64,000 nt of DNA from Annona cherimola (Eukaryota > Streptophyta > Magnoliopsida > Magnoliales > Annonaceae): positions 43,882,012-43,946,011 of the forward strand of contig CM059971.1 of assembly GCA_030490835.1 (NCBI GenBank), written 5' to 3'. Below, in pieces: positions 12,701-25,430 of this stretch; the stretch's first letter is position 1; each line of letters opens with the position of its first letter. The notes below the pieces were generated by a model. The model did not search any database and was not told the DNA's origin. It worked only from the letters and a program-made list of their open reading frames with translations. A program made the position numbers and the translations under genes.

Positions 12701-13262
12701 AAGTTGGAAAGAAAAGATTAGCCCCAGACTTATCTCAACGAATGGCAGACAAGGTGAAGACTATTCGCCAGTGTATACTCTTGCCTAGATTCGGCAAAAG
12801 AGTTACACAAATTGCAAAAGAAGGGATCTGAATATCTAAGTTGGCGAACAAGTATTTATTAAGGTCACGCCATTCAAGAGAGTTACAAGGTTTGGAAAAA
12901 GGGAAAAACTAAATCCCAAATATATTGGACCATTTGAAGTCTTGGAAAAGGTTGGGAAACTAGCATATCGGGTAGCTTTACCCCCAGCGCTAGCTTTAAT
13001 TCACAATGTGTTCCATATATCGATGCTTAGGAAGTATGTTCCAGACCCAACACATGTATTAGTGGCTGAAAATTTACCAATTTAAGATTATCTAAACTAT
13101 GAAGAAAGACTAGTGAAGATCTTGGATCACAAGGTACAAAAGCTTTGGAATTGGGAAAATGAATACGTGAAGGTGCAATGGAACCGATACTCCAAAAATG
13201 AAGCCACTTAGGAGTTAAAGGAAGAAGTGGAACGAAAGTACCCCCATCTATTTAAAGAATAG
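9761..13262 (+). pseudogene. pol: pol (PR-RT-RH-IN-chromodomain), copy 2, near full length
   Basis: Continues gag in the same frame. Order: protease with FDSGATHS (about 9925); RT with [31 protein letters not shown] and an intact [11 protein letters not shown] active-site box (about 10930); RNase H with YSDAS and YTDHKS (about 11375-11575); integrase with an HHCC zinc finger ([16 protein letters not shown]), core Asp in WVIVDRLSK and QRDATF, and Glu in NQVIEDM; then a chromodomain-like end (KILDHKVQKL, EYVKVQWNRYS, EEVERKYPHLF) closing at TAG 13260-13262. Stops lie at 9961, 10534, 10810, 12208, 13083 and 13209, and a frameshift near 12785. Each stop can be derived from a sense codon by one C-to-T or G-to-A change. 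The chromodomain places it among chromoviruses and would guide integration to marked chromatin. Confidence 0.95.
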
Positions 13263-13287
13263 ACGATTTCGGGACGAAACCTGTTAT

Positions 13288-13300
13288 AAGGGGGGAGGAT
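13288..13300 (+). other. polypurine tract, copy 2
   Basis: AAGGGGGGAGGAT lies directly before the LTR start TGTGAAACCC at 13301. It is the expected primer for plus-strand DNA synthesis. Confidence 0.9.
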
Positions 13301-14597
13301 TGTGAAACCCTAACCCATGTAGGAACCATGTGTATGCATCAATCATGGATATGATGTTCATTTGTGAATTATGGAATTATGGAATTATGAAGGTATTTTA
13401 TGATTTTTGTTAATTATTGCAATTAGGGTTTTGAATTAGCAATAATGATTAGATTAATCATTTTGAGCTAAAATGAGACAATGGGTTTAGAATAAATAAT
13501 TTGTGATTTAAATGTGCAAATATACCATGAAAAATCATTTTCCATTATTTAAAATGAATTATGGGAATTATTATGGAAATTGCAAGTTTAATGGAAAAAC
13601 ATTGAAAAATTCATAACTCAACACCTGTAAGGCAGATTCAAGTGAAATTTGAAATAAAAATTTATGATATTGGGCTTGGTATTATGGAATAAATGGATTA
13701 TGAAAATTCTTGATTAAATGAGAATTATGATTTATTGATCATATATCAATTTCAACCGTTAACTTTAAACGACCATAACGGGAGCTAGGAAACTCGGATT
13801 GAGATGAAATTTGAAATGGTTGAATGGAGTAGTGAAATGTTTATTTTGAATGGCTTGGATTAAGTATGAAATGTTGGGAAAATACCTGCATTGAAAAAGG
13901 TGGGCATGGTTGACTTATGCTCCACAAAAGTAACATGTCATTAATGCTAGAGTACCAAGTGTTAAGGCATGATGGAAATGGAATTTGAGGTGGAAAATTG
14001 CAGGCCATTCCTTGTGAATTTTATGAAAATATATGAAATGCATAAATATAATAATTATCCATCCATTTAATGCCCTCCATGATGTAGCTATGAGAGTATA
14101 GCCAAGGTGGCAAAGAGGGGACGTCCAAGGGCTGTTTGGTGTATAAATTTGATTTTTAATTTTTAAAAAAATGCATATAAGTTGTTGGGATGCAAGTACA
14201 TGGTATGTGTATACAATAATGGAGATTTACAGCAATTAAAAAATGAAAAAAGGCAGGTATACACAACTAAAAATGTGGACAGCTTGTGGTGATGGAAAAT
14301 GTGATTTTATGTGTTAAGTTGATGCGGTTTTGTTAAATTTATTTAACACCAAATTAATACATAAATTAAAGTGTAATTAGAGGTATAAATTACCCACGTT
14401 TTTGAATAAAAAAATGGAAAAATGAATGGAAAATGGGAAGCAGCTGGACGTGAATTGGGAGCAGCTTGGAACGGTCATGATGCAATGCAATTTTGTGATT
14501 TTTATAAATGGTAAAATCAGATTTTACTTGGCTGAAATTTACCTAGCTCATAAGGTAGATAAGGTAGCATTTAAGGAGTGTGGAATTGCAGCACCAA

Positions 14598-14638
14598 GTG
14601 GGCCCCACAACTGGAAAAAAAATCCAGCAATATATATA
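14598..14638 (+). promoter_or_regulatory. LTR core promoter module, copy 2
   Basis: GTGGGCCCCAC palindrome (14598-14608), then CTGGA with TCCAG (14611-14627), then TATATATA (14631-14638). The order matches the opposite-strand LTR of copy 1. Transcription would start a few tens of bases downstream, giving a U3 of about 1.35 kb and a long transcribed leader. The TSS is inferred. Confidence 0.6.
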
Positions 14639-16170
14639 GCCCATGCACGTTGAAATGAGAGGGATTTTTGGAAAAATTCCTAAGTGCTGAAAATGTCCAA
14701 GCCAACCCAGCAGCTCACATCCAAATTTTCCAGCAAGAAAAGGGAGGAAATTTGAAGGAAAAATCATCTCAAAGGATTAGGGTTTGAGTTGACTCAAAAT
14801 CAAGTAAGTATGTGTTGGTTTTTAAGTTGTTTAACTTGAGTTTCTAAACTCAAAACTTGGAAATGAAAAGGATGATGAAAGGATCTGTAAAGTGGTGTTT
14901 TAATATGCTTTTTCATGAATATGGAATGGATGTTAAGTTTTATGTATGAATTTTCAAGTTAAGATTGATGAAAGTGAAGTTATGCATGTGTATTAAGTGG
15001 AAAATTCAAGTTGTTAAATCCTAAACCTCCAAAACAAGTTGCTGTTTTGGTTTGATCATGTTATTAAGATATGAATCATGTATTCATGCAAAATATATGA
15101 TGATTTATTCTTAAATGATGAATTTTTGAAGTTATGGAATGCAAAGTGTTGATTTTGATCTAATTTCTAGGTTTCTATGCTAAAAATGTTATGAAAATGG
15201 GTATGCATGTTTTATGCTTGTTATGTAGGTTAAAATACCCTAGGTTTAAGATATTATGGATGCCCAAAAGATTTGGGAGAAAGAAACCCTAAGTCTGATT
15301 TTAATAAATTTTATGACGGAACGTCAAACCAACGTGAAACGAGCTCAAAACGTATGGGTAACTTGCTGTTTTGAGAAATAATAATATATGGATGTTAAAT
15401 ATGTGTTAAATCCCTAAACATGGATTAGGAAAAATGGATTTAATTGCTGAAAATTCGTAATTATATGACTGCATAAGGTTATGTGTCAAAAGACACGTAA
15501 AACGGGTGAAAAACGGGTTCCAAACTTGCTATTTTGGAAACCTAGGTTGAATGGATTTAAATCCCATGAAAATATCTTGAATGCATTGGTAATTAAGGTT
15601 AATTAAACCCCTAAAAAAGGGATTAAATTTCTGAGTTCGCAAAGTTTATGAAATGCATTATGTTTATGTGCTAAATGAGCTTATGTGAAGGGATAAGGTA
15701 AATGGGTGATGAATGACTTATGAAAAATGATTTTTTGTAAAAATGCATGAAAATGAGATTAATTCCATGATTATACATCTTTTTTGAGTGTACGATGATT
15801 TATTTTAAATTTTGAGATTTGCCTACGGAAGCCTAAGGCAATAACATGTGCTAAAGCAAACACCGTTGGGTGTATTGTGGAAAATGGAGAAAAATGGAAA
15901 AGTAAGCTTAATGAAGCTATGTATGATGTTTATGGAATGAATTTTATGATATTGAAATGAATACCCTAATTTTAGGGTTATGTGTATGTGCTATGTTATA
16001 CGGTAGCCGTAGAAATGTGTATAAAGGTGCTAATATGTGCAAAATAAGCTATATATGTGTATGATGACTTATGAAGTCAAATAAATGATGTATGTATATG
16101 GAATGGGTTAGAAAACTAAATGAAATATGAGAAAAAGAAATATATTAAAAATCATATTATTCTCATGTAG

Positions 16171-16214
16171 GCAAAGACCAAGAAAATATGGTAACGGAAG
16201 GCTAAGGAATTCAA
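16171..16214 (+). other. predicted leader mini-exon (44 nt), copy 2 LTR
   Basis: Preceded by TTCTCATGTAG and followed by GTAAGCAAGC. Predicted intron 1 is 14804-16170. Predicted intron 2 runs from 16215 to the AG at 18523-18524 and now contains the copia solo LTR. The edges are conserved with the other LTR copies. Confidence 0.55.
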
Positions 16215-17311
16215 GTAAGCAAGCAAGTTTTCCAAAGGATTTTGCTTTTCTAAATTATTTACATAAATGCAGTTTTACTTTAACTTGTTTGATGAAACTA
16301 TGGAAATTGTTTCTAATGTGTTTAAGGATGGTCATCCCTTAGCAAAATGATGCTGAAATGATATTTTACTTCAAATACAATGTTATGAAATCGTTCTTTG
16401 ATAAATGCTATGGAAAAATGATGTGGTTGATGTTTATGATTGAAAAATCATGCTAGCATGTTAAAGATGAATTTATGCAAAAGTTCATGTGCACAGGATA
16501 CTAGGTCCACTTGAAGGGTGTAAGCGGACTGATTGTCCCCCCTTAGTGTGGCCAAGTCGCTTGAGACAAGACTAAGGCCGGCAGCGCCCTCTCTGAAATG
16601 GGAGTTAACGTGACGGATGGTTGCCTGGCTAGTTTCCATCCTAAGGGAGATATGGTATTCATGTTCATGTTTTCATATGACATTATTGTTGGTCCCGAGT
16701 TGATGGCAAAACCCAAGAGGGGAGGGGTGAATTGGGTATTTAAAAATTATATCTTAAACAGAAGCTTATCCCCGGATTAATCCAGTCCCCTTAATTGAGA
16801 AACGAAATGGAAAGCAATGTAAATAGCAGAAGTATAAATCAAGCACACAGGATTTTTATAGTGGTTCAGGCAACCTCCCTACTCCACTCTTCCAAGCTCA
16901 CACTCCTTGTGACTTGGGTTCCACTATTGTATTCTCTTAATACAATTAGAGCCACTGCTCTCTTCTAGATTCCAGCTCTAGGTGGCATCAACAAAACACA
17001 GCACAAGTAGGTGATGAGTCACACTCCAATCACACACTACTTTGCTTACACTTGATCTTAGTTCCTCAAACTAAATCAAGTTTAACACATAAAACAGAAA
17101 GAATAGGAAAACTACACTTTACAGATGTGTAGAAGCAGTTTGGCGCAGAGAAGAACTTGTTGAAATGGCTTTGTATGATCAGTAGTTGAGCTCTTGCAGT
17201 TTGAAGCAAAGTTCTTCCTCTTTAGTTGGCTTGATCTCTTTAAAGCTCTTGTAGATGGTAGTTATGCACTCTTAATGATTTTCAGCTACTTCCCTCGTCC
17301 ACCATGAATGC

Positions 17312-17319
17312 TATTTATA
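17312..17319 (-). promoter_or_regulatory. TATA box of the copia solo LTR
   Basis: TATAAATA on the minus strand, in the same context as the TATA box of the copia 5' LTR (58606-58613), including the downstream GCATTCATGGTGGACGAGG. Confidence 0.7.
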
Positions 17320-17399
17320 ATTTTGGAGGGAATCCGAACGTTAGAGGGTAGGTGGCGCGCATTTAATGCGCCAACGTTCGAATAAATTTCGACCGTTGC

Positions 17400-18215
17400 G
17401 ACCCAAGTCGCATGTGGAGTCGACTTCTGATGCGACTTCGCCCAAGTCGCAGATGGAGTCGACTTCGGGTGCGACTTCGCTTCACCGTCGCAACTTCAAG
17501 TTTCAGTCAGGGTCGACTTGGTCATCAACTTGACCCAAGTCGCAGGTGAAGTCGACTTCGGGTGCGACTTCACCTTGTCAGGTTCCAAGTCTGAGTCTGA
17601 GTCGACTTTGGCTTTCAACTTCAACTCAAGTCGATCATGGAGTCGACTTGGGTTGCGACTTGACTTGGTCTTTGCAAAATACGCTTTGTTCTTCATTTGA
17701 TCTTCCTCTATCTTGCTTGGCTTGTTTCCTTGATGATTCTTAGGAGAGCCTGAGTTTTGAATCATGCGCCTTGTTTTGCATTTGACTCAGTTGGTCTTTA
17801 AAACTTGATAGACTTGATTTGATCTTGATCTTGAAGCTTTGCTTTGATCTTGAGTGAGGGATTCCTTGAATAGGCTTTGAAACTGCATCTTTGAAGTCTG
17901 AACTTTTCAAGTCGCGGATGAAGTCGACTTTGTCTGCGACTTCACCCAAGTCGCACCTGGAGTCGACTTGGCCTGCGACTTGGGCAGCTTTGTTCCCCGA
18001 AATTCAACTCTGGACAGTTTTCCATGTTTGAAGTCGATAGCGAGGTCGACTTCGTTTGAGACTTGGCTTCTCAAGTCGCATGTGGAGTCGACTTGGGATG
18101 CGACTTCACCTATACGTTGGTTTTGCCTTTGAGGTTCTTTCTCAAGTCGATAGTTAAGTTGACTTTGGGATCGACTTCACTCTAAGTCGAAGTCCAAGTC
18201 GACTTGGGGATCAAC
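17400..18215 (-). repeat. array of GTCGAC-centred dyads in the copia solo LTR U3
   Basis: Eleven GTCGAC hexamers lie in this stretch. Most are flanked by AAGTCGCA on one side and TGCGACTT on the other, so each unit of roughly 35-40 bp is itself an inverted repeat. In LTR orientation the array is upstream of the TATA box, as in the copia 5' LTR. Units are diverged, so it is not a fresh tandem expansion. Confidence 0.85.
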
Positions 18216-18978
18216 TTGGCTACTTAAGTTCCTTAAAACAAGTGGCAAACTCATTAGTCCTTTAAATATACTCAAGTTAGTTGTTGTTAATCATCAAAAC
18301 TTAATCTTTGGTCAATTTTACTTTGTTTTGAAGTATTGTTTCCAACAATTATGCATATGAGACCCGTGATGGGTACAGGATTTCATGTTTTCAAGATATA
18401 CCTTTAGACAAGGTATAAGTTGCTTTCCAAGTTGATTTAAATGCAAAATGTTGCCTGAAACGATTTTCCTGTAAAATTCAAATAGCTCACTTATTGAGTT
18501 TCGACTCACGATTTTATTTTTCAGACCCAAAGAAAGGTGAAGGACAGGTCATGGCAAAGGAGCAAGTGTCGGCTTAAGGAATTCATGGAAAAACTTATGA
18601 AACTCATGTTATGAAGTTTATGTGAAATGGTTGTAAAAAAAGTATGCAGTGCTTTATGATGAATAGATGTAAACTATTCGAATGTTTTATATTGATGACT
18701 GTGATTTATACGTGCAGTGACATCTGATTTAGGCAAAAGATAAAATGTCGCTGAATAGCATGTTTGTATATAATAAATGGGATGAAATGACTTAGAAGTG
18801 TATGAGAATGAAATTATGAGAACACGAGTTGTTATATGAACTTTTACATGACCATATTTAATAGATAAAATCTGACAAGACCCGTCGTGTGACAGAGCAA
18901 CAATCGTGATCACGTTTACTAATCAATACGATCCCGAGGTAAGGCTCAGGATGTGACGCTCGGGTTTGGGGCGCCACG

Positions 18979-21900
18979 ATGGCCATCCTTAAATATCTTA
19001 GAAATAAATTAAAACATCATTTGCTAAACCAATAAAAGCAGTTAGAAAATCATTTGCAATCATTTAAGAATATTTTAAGAGATAAAACATTTAGAAAATT
19101 TTGCTTGCTTACCTGGATCACGTGAGCTTTTCGGATCAACTTTTTCTTTGCCTTTGCCTATACATGTAAGAATGGCATAGCATTTATGTAAATTCCATTT
19201 ACTTGCATTCACTTAGTTTTCCAAGCCATTTTCATAAATATTCATAACCCGTTTGAATTCCAAGTCGGGTATACATACACAACATACTTATACATCAAAT
19301 CATTCATTACATCACATGTTCAATTCTCATATTTAGGGTAACATTTGTACATGCCATAACACATTCATTAATCATTCATTAGACATCATATGAAGTAATA
19401 AACCTCCAACTTGTCATTTTTCACATATTTTTCATAATTCACATATTGTGCTTATTTTTAAGCACTTAATTAATGTCATAACCTTCATATATTAATCCCA
19501 AATTTTGGGATTATCCAAACAGAAAAATAATCCACATGTTTCAATCATATTTTGATGCCTTTTTGCATTTTAACATTTCACTTAAACCATTTATCATTTT
19601 CTCATATTCATCTCTTCAAATATGTTCATTTCATAACACATAATTCATGTGTTTCTTAAAAATTTTCAAATCATCAACTTGGATTCTAATTCAGTGTGAT
19701 TATATATCTTAATAAAAACTTTATTTAGTGTATTTTCACAGATTTTTAATCCACTAATTTTAGGGTTCCAAAACAGCAACTTTGGGACCGATTTTTACAC
19801 TTTTAATGTCCCTTTTGATACTCAAATTTAAACAGATATTTAATCACTTAATTCCAGAAATTAATCCCACTTTTCTTAACCAAATTCAGGATATTATCAC
19901 ATATTTAAAGTCCATATATTGTTTGCTTACAAAACAGCAACTTTTAATGCATGTAGGGTACCCTTTCTACACTACTTTAGATGTCCACTTGTTTATCCCC
20001 TAAAATCCGATCTTGGGTAGTCCTTGCTAAGCCCTTTTTAATGTCCAAATTACCCTAAGTTTAGGGTATTTTACCCTCTAAGTCATCCATAATTCATTTA
20101 AGCTAATTCATGTATCATTTTAAACATCATAACATGAAAATCGGGTCTTAAGAGTAACCCTAATTCATCTTCTTTCTAAAATTCATATCTCATGCTTAAA
20201 TCAACATATATCATACATTTAAACATGAATTATCATTTAATCATATCAACCCAATGAAACAGCAACATCACATGTAAATTAAAGCATGTTTCAGCTAGGT
20301 TATGAACTCAAAATCAACACTAATCATCATCCTCTTCCTCTTGAACCCTTAATTACATACTTGTCATTAAATTCTCATTTAATATCCCAATTAAGGGCAT
20401 CATAAATCCTCCTTTAAGGGTTAATTATGAATCATATTCATGACTCATAAATTGAATTAGAAAAACTAGACGCAAATGATTCAAACTCAAAAGTACACTT
20501 ACTTGAATTAAGAACACTTAAGCTCAACTTCTTAAGCTAATTTCCTTGGGTTGTTTTCTCTTTTTCTTTTCCTTTTTCTCCCCTTTTTCTTGGCTTTTCC
20601 CTTGCTGAATATGGAGGACGTGCAGCTGCTAGAATGAGAGCTTTTCTTCTTGAATTTTTCTAACTCCAAAGGCATACATGCATATGGACGTCCACTTAAA
20701 GTAATGGCTGGATTTTCCAGCTTGTGGGCCCCATTTTGCACATGATTTGAGGTCCCTCTTGCTGACATGGCAAAATGTGGTCCATTTAAATTATATTTTA
20801 CCTAAGTAAAAATTTATCAATTATCCATATCATTAACTAATCACCAAGCTGTCCACTGATCACGTCCCATTTCAGCTACTGCTTTTCCATTTTTTTCAAC
20901 AAATTAGTAGCCTTAATTAATGGGTATTTATGTACCCTAACATGTAGACTACTTAGGCATGTATTTTGCAAATTAAAAAAATAAAAATAAATTACCAGCC
21001 CTTTGAATTGTCCCTTTTGGAGCTCATATTGCTGTCCATTTTCAGCACCCATTTTTGCATTTTTTCCACCATTTTACAGCTTTAATTTAATGGTCATTTA
21101 ATTACCTAGTAATGTAGCTCAATTAGGGTCAATTTAGCATAAATAAAAAATTACAAAAATATTCAAAAGCTACCATAACCGTCCACATCTCCCCTGCATC
21201 ATGTTGTTGTCCATTTAACGATCATATCTCAATGGTCCTGATTTGATGCTTTTAACCATGAATTTCTACCCTAACTAAATGCACATTTATTCACCTTAAC
21301 TCAGCTAACTTAAGAATATATTTTATGTGAAAAAAATCACAAAAATCCAAATTAGGGGGCTGTTTGGACATCCATGCATGCCATTCAAGCTACTCTCTCC
21401 TAAGATAGTATATTAGCCCCTTAATTCAGCATTTATTCATGGGATAATTGCAGGAATTTTTCTATTTTTAATAATTCAAAAAATATCCTGCAATTGACCT
21501 CCTTTTGACACCTCAATTTCGTCTTTATTCATTTGATTATTTTACTTATCTTTAACATAAATACTAATCACTTTTGGGTGCAAAAAGTCAAAAGAGATAA
21601 TTCCTTTTTTGTGCAAGCCTAATCCCATCATCATTAGCTTAATCAAATCCTTTCATAACCTTGATCTCATAATTATAACCGTCCATTTCAAATTTTATCT
21701 CAATCCAATTTTTCTAACTCAAGTTATGATCAATTGAAGTTATCTCTAGATTTTGGACGGTGATGATCAATTCTCATTAAAATTTTCATAATATAACTTT
21801 CTCATGTGATTAAGCACAAAATTATGTGCTTCCCTCTCAATTTTAATCTTAATCTGCCTTATAGGCGTCAGGTTATGAATTTTTCAACATTTTCCAACTT

Positions 21901-22173
21901 GGCTCTATAATTAGCCTCCTAATTTCCATTAATCGCATTATGGAATTTGACTAATTTTTCATGGCACACTAATACTTTTTAATCCTCATTAAGCAACTTT
22001 AATCATATTGACCCATTTCAACTTAGAGTGATTGATTTTTATCATCATTCATACTCACTGATCCATTTGCAACAAATCATCAAATTTGAATATAATTCAT
22101 TCATAATTCAATCAATTATACATAAAACATTCAAATGCATATACATGAATCCTATGTGGGTTAGGGTTTCACA
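18979..22173 (-). repeat. LTR fragment F (gypsy A/B type, 5' portion)
   Basis: On the minus strand it starts TGTGAAACCCTAACCCAC at 22173 and runs to 18979, where copy 2 is inserted. It keeps a GTGGGCCCC plus CTGGA/TCCAG module (20708-20733), donor-like GTAAGT (GT at 20501-20502) and a mini-exon (19113-19157). The rest of this LTR should be left of the window, beyond copies 1 and 2. Its start abuts fragment G, so F inserted into G; the predicted right target copy is ATATC (22174-22178). Confidence 0.85.
19113..19157 (-). other. predicted leader mini-exon (45 nt), fragment F
   Basis: Minus strand: preceded by ATGTATAG, begins GCAAAGGCAAAG, and is followed by GTAAGCAAGC. The same splice-site-like edges occur in the other LTRs. 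Confidence 0.5.
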
Positions 22174-22858
22174 ATATCTCCCATTTATCATTCTCCATCC
22201 ATTTTGCATTTTTCTTTCGTCGATGCTCATTTTAAGCATGTAGTTGACGTCTTAGACTTCATAATTAAATCTCAACATTTGAGATAATCCAAAATCATCC
22301 ATACAGAAACATAATTATGCATCATACCTTCATAACTACATTAGTTAACCAAAATAAATATTTCTAGCATAATATATAAAGTATTTATATTTATTTCGGT
22401 ATTTTTACCTTGCTGGATAGTAGCATCTATTTTTAGATAGTTCAAATCACGTTAATTATTAGGTATATTTATACCTTTCAAAAACCAATTTTTATTTTGT
22501 TCAAGTTTTACTCATGATGTCTTCCACATCATATAAAATTTTCAGCTCAAAATACCTTGTATAAAAAGTATTAAAAATCATTTGGTGCAGCTGATCCTGA
22601 CACCTATGCAACCCTGTTTAGGTTGATTTTCTCAGATTTTTAATTTACATCCTGCTTACCCATTTGAGCTGAAAATTTGGTCGTTCCTTAATCATCCTAT
22701 CATGAGTTCTCGAACATATTTTCATGCTAAAAATCATCCATTTACTATTTCGTTCATATTTTTCTTTCTTATTCCAGATTCAATACATATGAACATTAAA
22801 GATAATTGCATACTTATTTTTGAAGATCCCTTTTCGATGGAGCCATGAACGCCTAGGG
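22174..22858 (-). repeat. LTR fragment G, left piece
   Basis: Diverged minus-strand gypsy LTR sequence, continuous with 28433-29213 once solo LTR B1 is removed. The joined sequence is similar on the opposite strand to fragment C around 30160-30480. Truncated at 22173/22174 by fragment F. No gene. Confidence 0.8.
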
Positions 22859-24154
22859 TGTGAAACCCCAACCTAAGTAAGATTCAACGTATATATTGAA
22901 CATGTACATGCGACTTATATATGATTAAATGGAATTTTTGGATGATTTTAGGATTTTATGATATTTTGCAATTAGGGTTTAATTAAGAAGGGTGATTAAA
23001 AATTTAATCGCCGGAGCCTAATATGAGTCAATGTGACTAAAGGGACATAATGAGGATTAAAACATGCTAATGTGGCATGAATTTTTAGTTTAATTTCCAT
23101 GATTTAATTAATGGAGATTAAAATGAAAATTGTAGAATTATGTTGGAAAACACTAGAAAATTCATAACTCAACGCCTGTAAGGCGGATTCAAGTGAAATT
23201 TGAGATGAAAGTTGATGATGTTGGGCTTGATATTATGGGATTATTGGATTATAAAAATCCTTGATAAAATTAGATTAATGATTTATTGATCATATTTCAA
23301 TACTAACCGTTAACTTCCAACGGCTATAGCGGGAGCTAGGAAAATCGGATTGAGATGAAATTCAAAATGGTTGAATGAAATCATGAGATTAAAATTTTGG
23401 ATGGATTGGATTAAGCTTAAAATTTTGTAAAAATACCTGAATTGAAAAAGGTGCACATAGTTGACTTTTACACCCAAGAGTACCATGCATTTAAGGCAAA
23501 AATTGCATGAATTGAATGCATTATTTAATCGGAGTTGAGGTGTCAAGTGCAGGCCATTTCTAATGTAATTTATGCATTAATATAAAATGCAAATATCCAC
23601 ATAAAATCCCAGCAATGAATGTCCATAATTGATGAAGCTATGAGTGCTCAAGTGAGCATAGGTGAGGTGTCCAAGGCAAGCACGTTGATGGGCTGGTTGC
23701 TCCATATTTTTTGAATTTTTTATTTTATAAAAAATGTATATATATAGCTGAAATGTTGGGATACATAAATGAGCATTTAATTATGTGAAAAAAATTCAAG
23801 GAAATTCGTGAATTGCTGCTGCCATTGAAGGAGGAAATGTGGACAGCTTGTCTCATGCATGTGACGTGCAATGGTTGGTGCTGTTGCTGCCATTTTTTGT
23901 TAATTTTTTTAACACCAAATTAATACATGAGTTAAGGGATAATTAGGTGTATAAAGTTCCCACATTTTGGGATTTTAAAAATGATGAAAATGGGCAGCAA
24001 GTGACGTGCAAGGGCTAGACAATTTGGACGGTCTTGATGCATGCAGATTTTTGCAATTAAGAAAATGTGAAAAAAATAAATTATATGGCTAATAATTATC
24101 CAGCTCATTATGGGAATAAGTATGCATTAAGTGGCTGTGGAAAATGGCTCCAAA

Positions 24155-24182
24155 GTGGGGCCCACAGCTGGAGAAAATCCAG
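24155..24182 (+). promoter_or_regulatory. LTR promoter module of B1, TATA not evident
   Basis: GTGGGGCCCAC palindrome followed by CTGGA with TCCAG, as in copies 1 and 2. The following bases (CTCCTCAAAGGCATG) do not contain a convincing TATA where B2 has TATAAAGG. Confidence 0.5.
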
Positions 24183-25430
24183 CTCCTCAAAGGCATGCAC
24201 GTTCACATGAGAGAGAAGGTGTGAACGTCTAAGGGGTTTTCTTGCTTAGCAAGAAAGCCAAATTTAAGAAAACCAAATTTTCTAACTCCCAGCCCCTTGA
24301 ACGTGACAAGCAAAGGAAAACCAAAGGAAATTCAAGGGAAAAAGAGGAAGAAAGAAAGAGGAGAAGTGGAGGAAAGCAAGCCTTTCAATTTTAGATTGAA
24401 TCCCCTCAAGTTCAAGTAAGTATATGTGTTATTTGGAATTGGTTATCTTGAGTTCTTGAACTCCAAAGTTCTAAATATGAAATGGATGTTTAAATATGCT
24501 TTAAAGTGATGATTCAACATTCTTTTGAATGAATATGGAATGGGTTTTAGCTTGCATGCATGAAACTCCATGATTTAGATGATGACAAGTGGAGTTTTGA
24601 ATGATATATGATGTTATAAATTAAATTATGGACGGATCAGTAAATGGATGAATTTTAGAATTAAAATTTTTGGGAGTAATACTTATGGGGTGATTAAGGA
24701 ACGACCTAATTTTCATCTTATAAGGATAAGTACTTTTCAAATTAAAAATCGGAGAAAATTCACCCAAACAAGGTAAAACGGGTGACAGGATCAGCTGTAG
24801 AAAATGATTTTTAATAATTTTTATACAAGGAATTTTAGGCTGAAAAGTTTAAAGAATATGTAAGACATATTTAGAATTACATAAAAAATTTAAAAATTAG
24901 GTTTTTATTTGTATAAATATACCCCATAAATAACGTCATTCGGGCTGTCTGAAAATGGATGTTACTATCCATCAAGGTAAAAATACTAAAATAAATATAA
25001 ATTCGTAATTTTTTATTCTGTAAATATTTATTTTGGTTAATTAATGTAGTTATTAAGTTATGAAAGAAATTTCAGACCAAAAATACTTGATTTGATATTA
25101 ATTCAAGTTTTTGAGATTTCAGTACGCCTGATTTCAACATATGTAGTTAGTTTGAGAAAACAATGTGAAAAGTGGTAAATGAAGGTTAATGAACCTATAT
25201 ATGATTATTAATGGATGAATTTTATTTGGTTGAATGGATACCCTATTTATGGGTTTATTTATGTTATGTGATTAGCCGATAAAATGTGTAAAAATGTGCA
25301 CGTATATGCTAAATGTATGCATAGTGACTTGAGAAGTCGAATAAATGATATATGTGAATAAAATGGGTTGGAAAACTAAATGGAATGCAAGGAAAAGAAA
25401 TATATGAAAAATCATATTATTTTCATGTAG

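Larger units (their letters stand above)
16687..18347 (-). repeat. copia (SIRE-like) solo LTR, 1661 bp, TSD ATTAT
   Basis: Bounded by TGTTGG and CCAACA (6-bp inverted ends) and by the duplicated target ATTAT (16682-16686 and 18348-18352). The empty site is readable in the copy 1 LTR near 4590. On the minus strand it is related to the copia 5' LTR at 57673-59299, most clearly toward the LTR 3' end (the ACTATAAAA, CACCCCTCCCCTCTTGGG and GGGACC words). No internal sequence remains, so it is a solo LTR from recombination. It carries the same GTCGAC dyad array upstream of a TATA box. Confidence 0.95.
8006..18978 (+). mobile_element. Ty3/gypsy chromovirus copy 2, 3' part
   Basis: Plus-strand element starting inside ORF0, where copy 1 has inserted, then a spacer, gag-pol, PPT and a 3' LTR. 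Its 5' LTR and most of ORF0 should lie left of the window, beyond copy 1. The 3' LTR ends at 18978 within another LTR (fragment F), so copy 2 itself inserted into F; the predicted target-site copy is ATGGC (18979-18983). A copia solo LTR lies within the 3' LTR. Confidence 0.88.
13301..18978 (+). repeat. 3' LTR of copy 2 (A-type), split by a copia solo LTR
   Basis: Starts TGTGAAACCC after the PPT and ends GGGGCGCCACG; the final base looks like A-to-G decay of the usual CCACA end. Removing the 1661-bp insertion and one 5-bp TSD leaves about 4.0 kb, equal to the copy 1 LTR. Landmarks: promoter module (14598-14638), donor-like GTAAGT (GT at 14804-14805) after CAA, mini-exon (16171-16214), GC-rich block (about 16534-16620), and acceptor TTTTTCAG (AG at 18523-18524) before ACCC. 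The 3'-end stem-loop near 18888-18914 is degenerate. Confidence 0.9.

Noticed and set aside
17400..18215. Short ORFs with repeated Lys/Ser/Pro words over the GTCGAC array
   Set aside because: The peptides arise from the DNA repeat and differ in each frame. The region is U3 of a solo LTR with no start context, and the frame is not conserved in the copia LTR.
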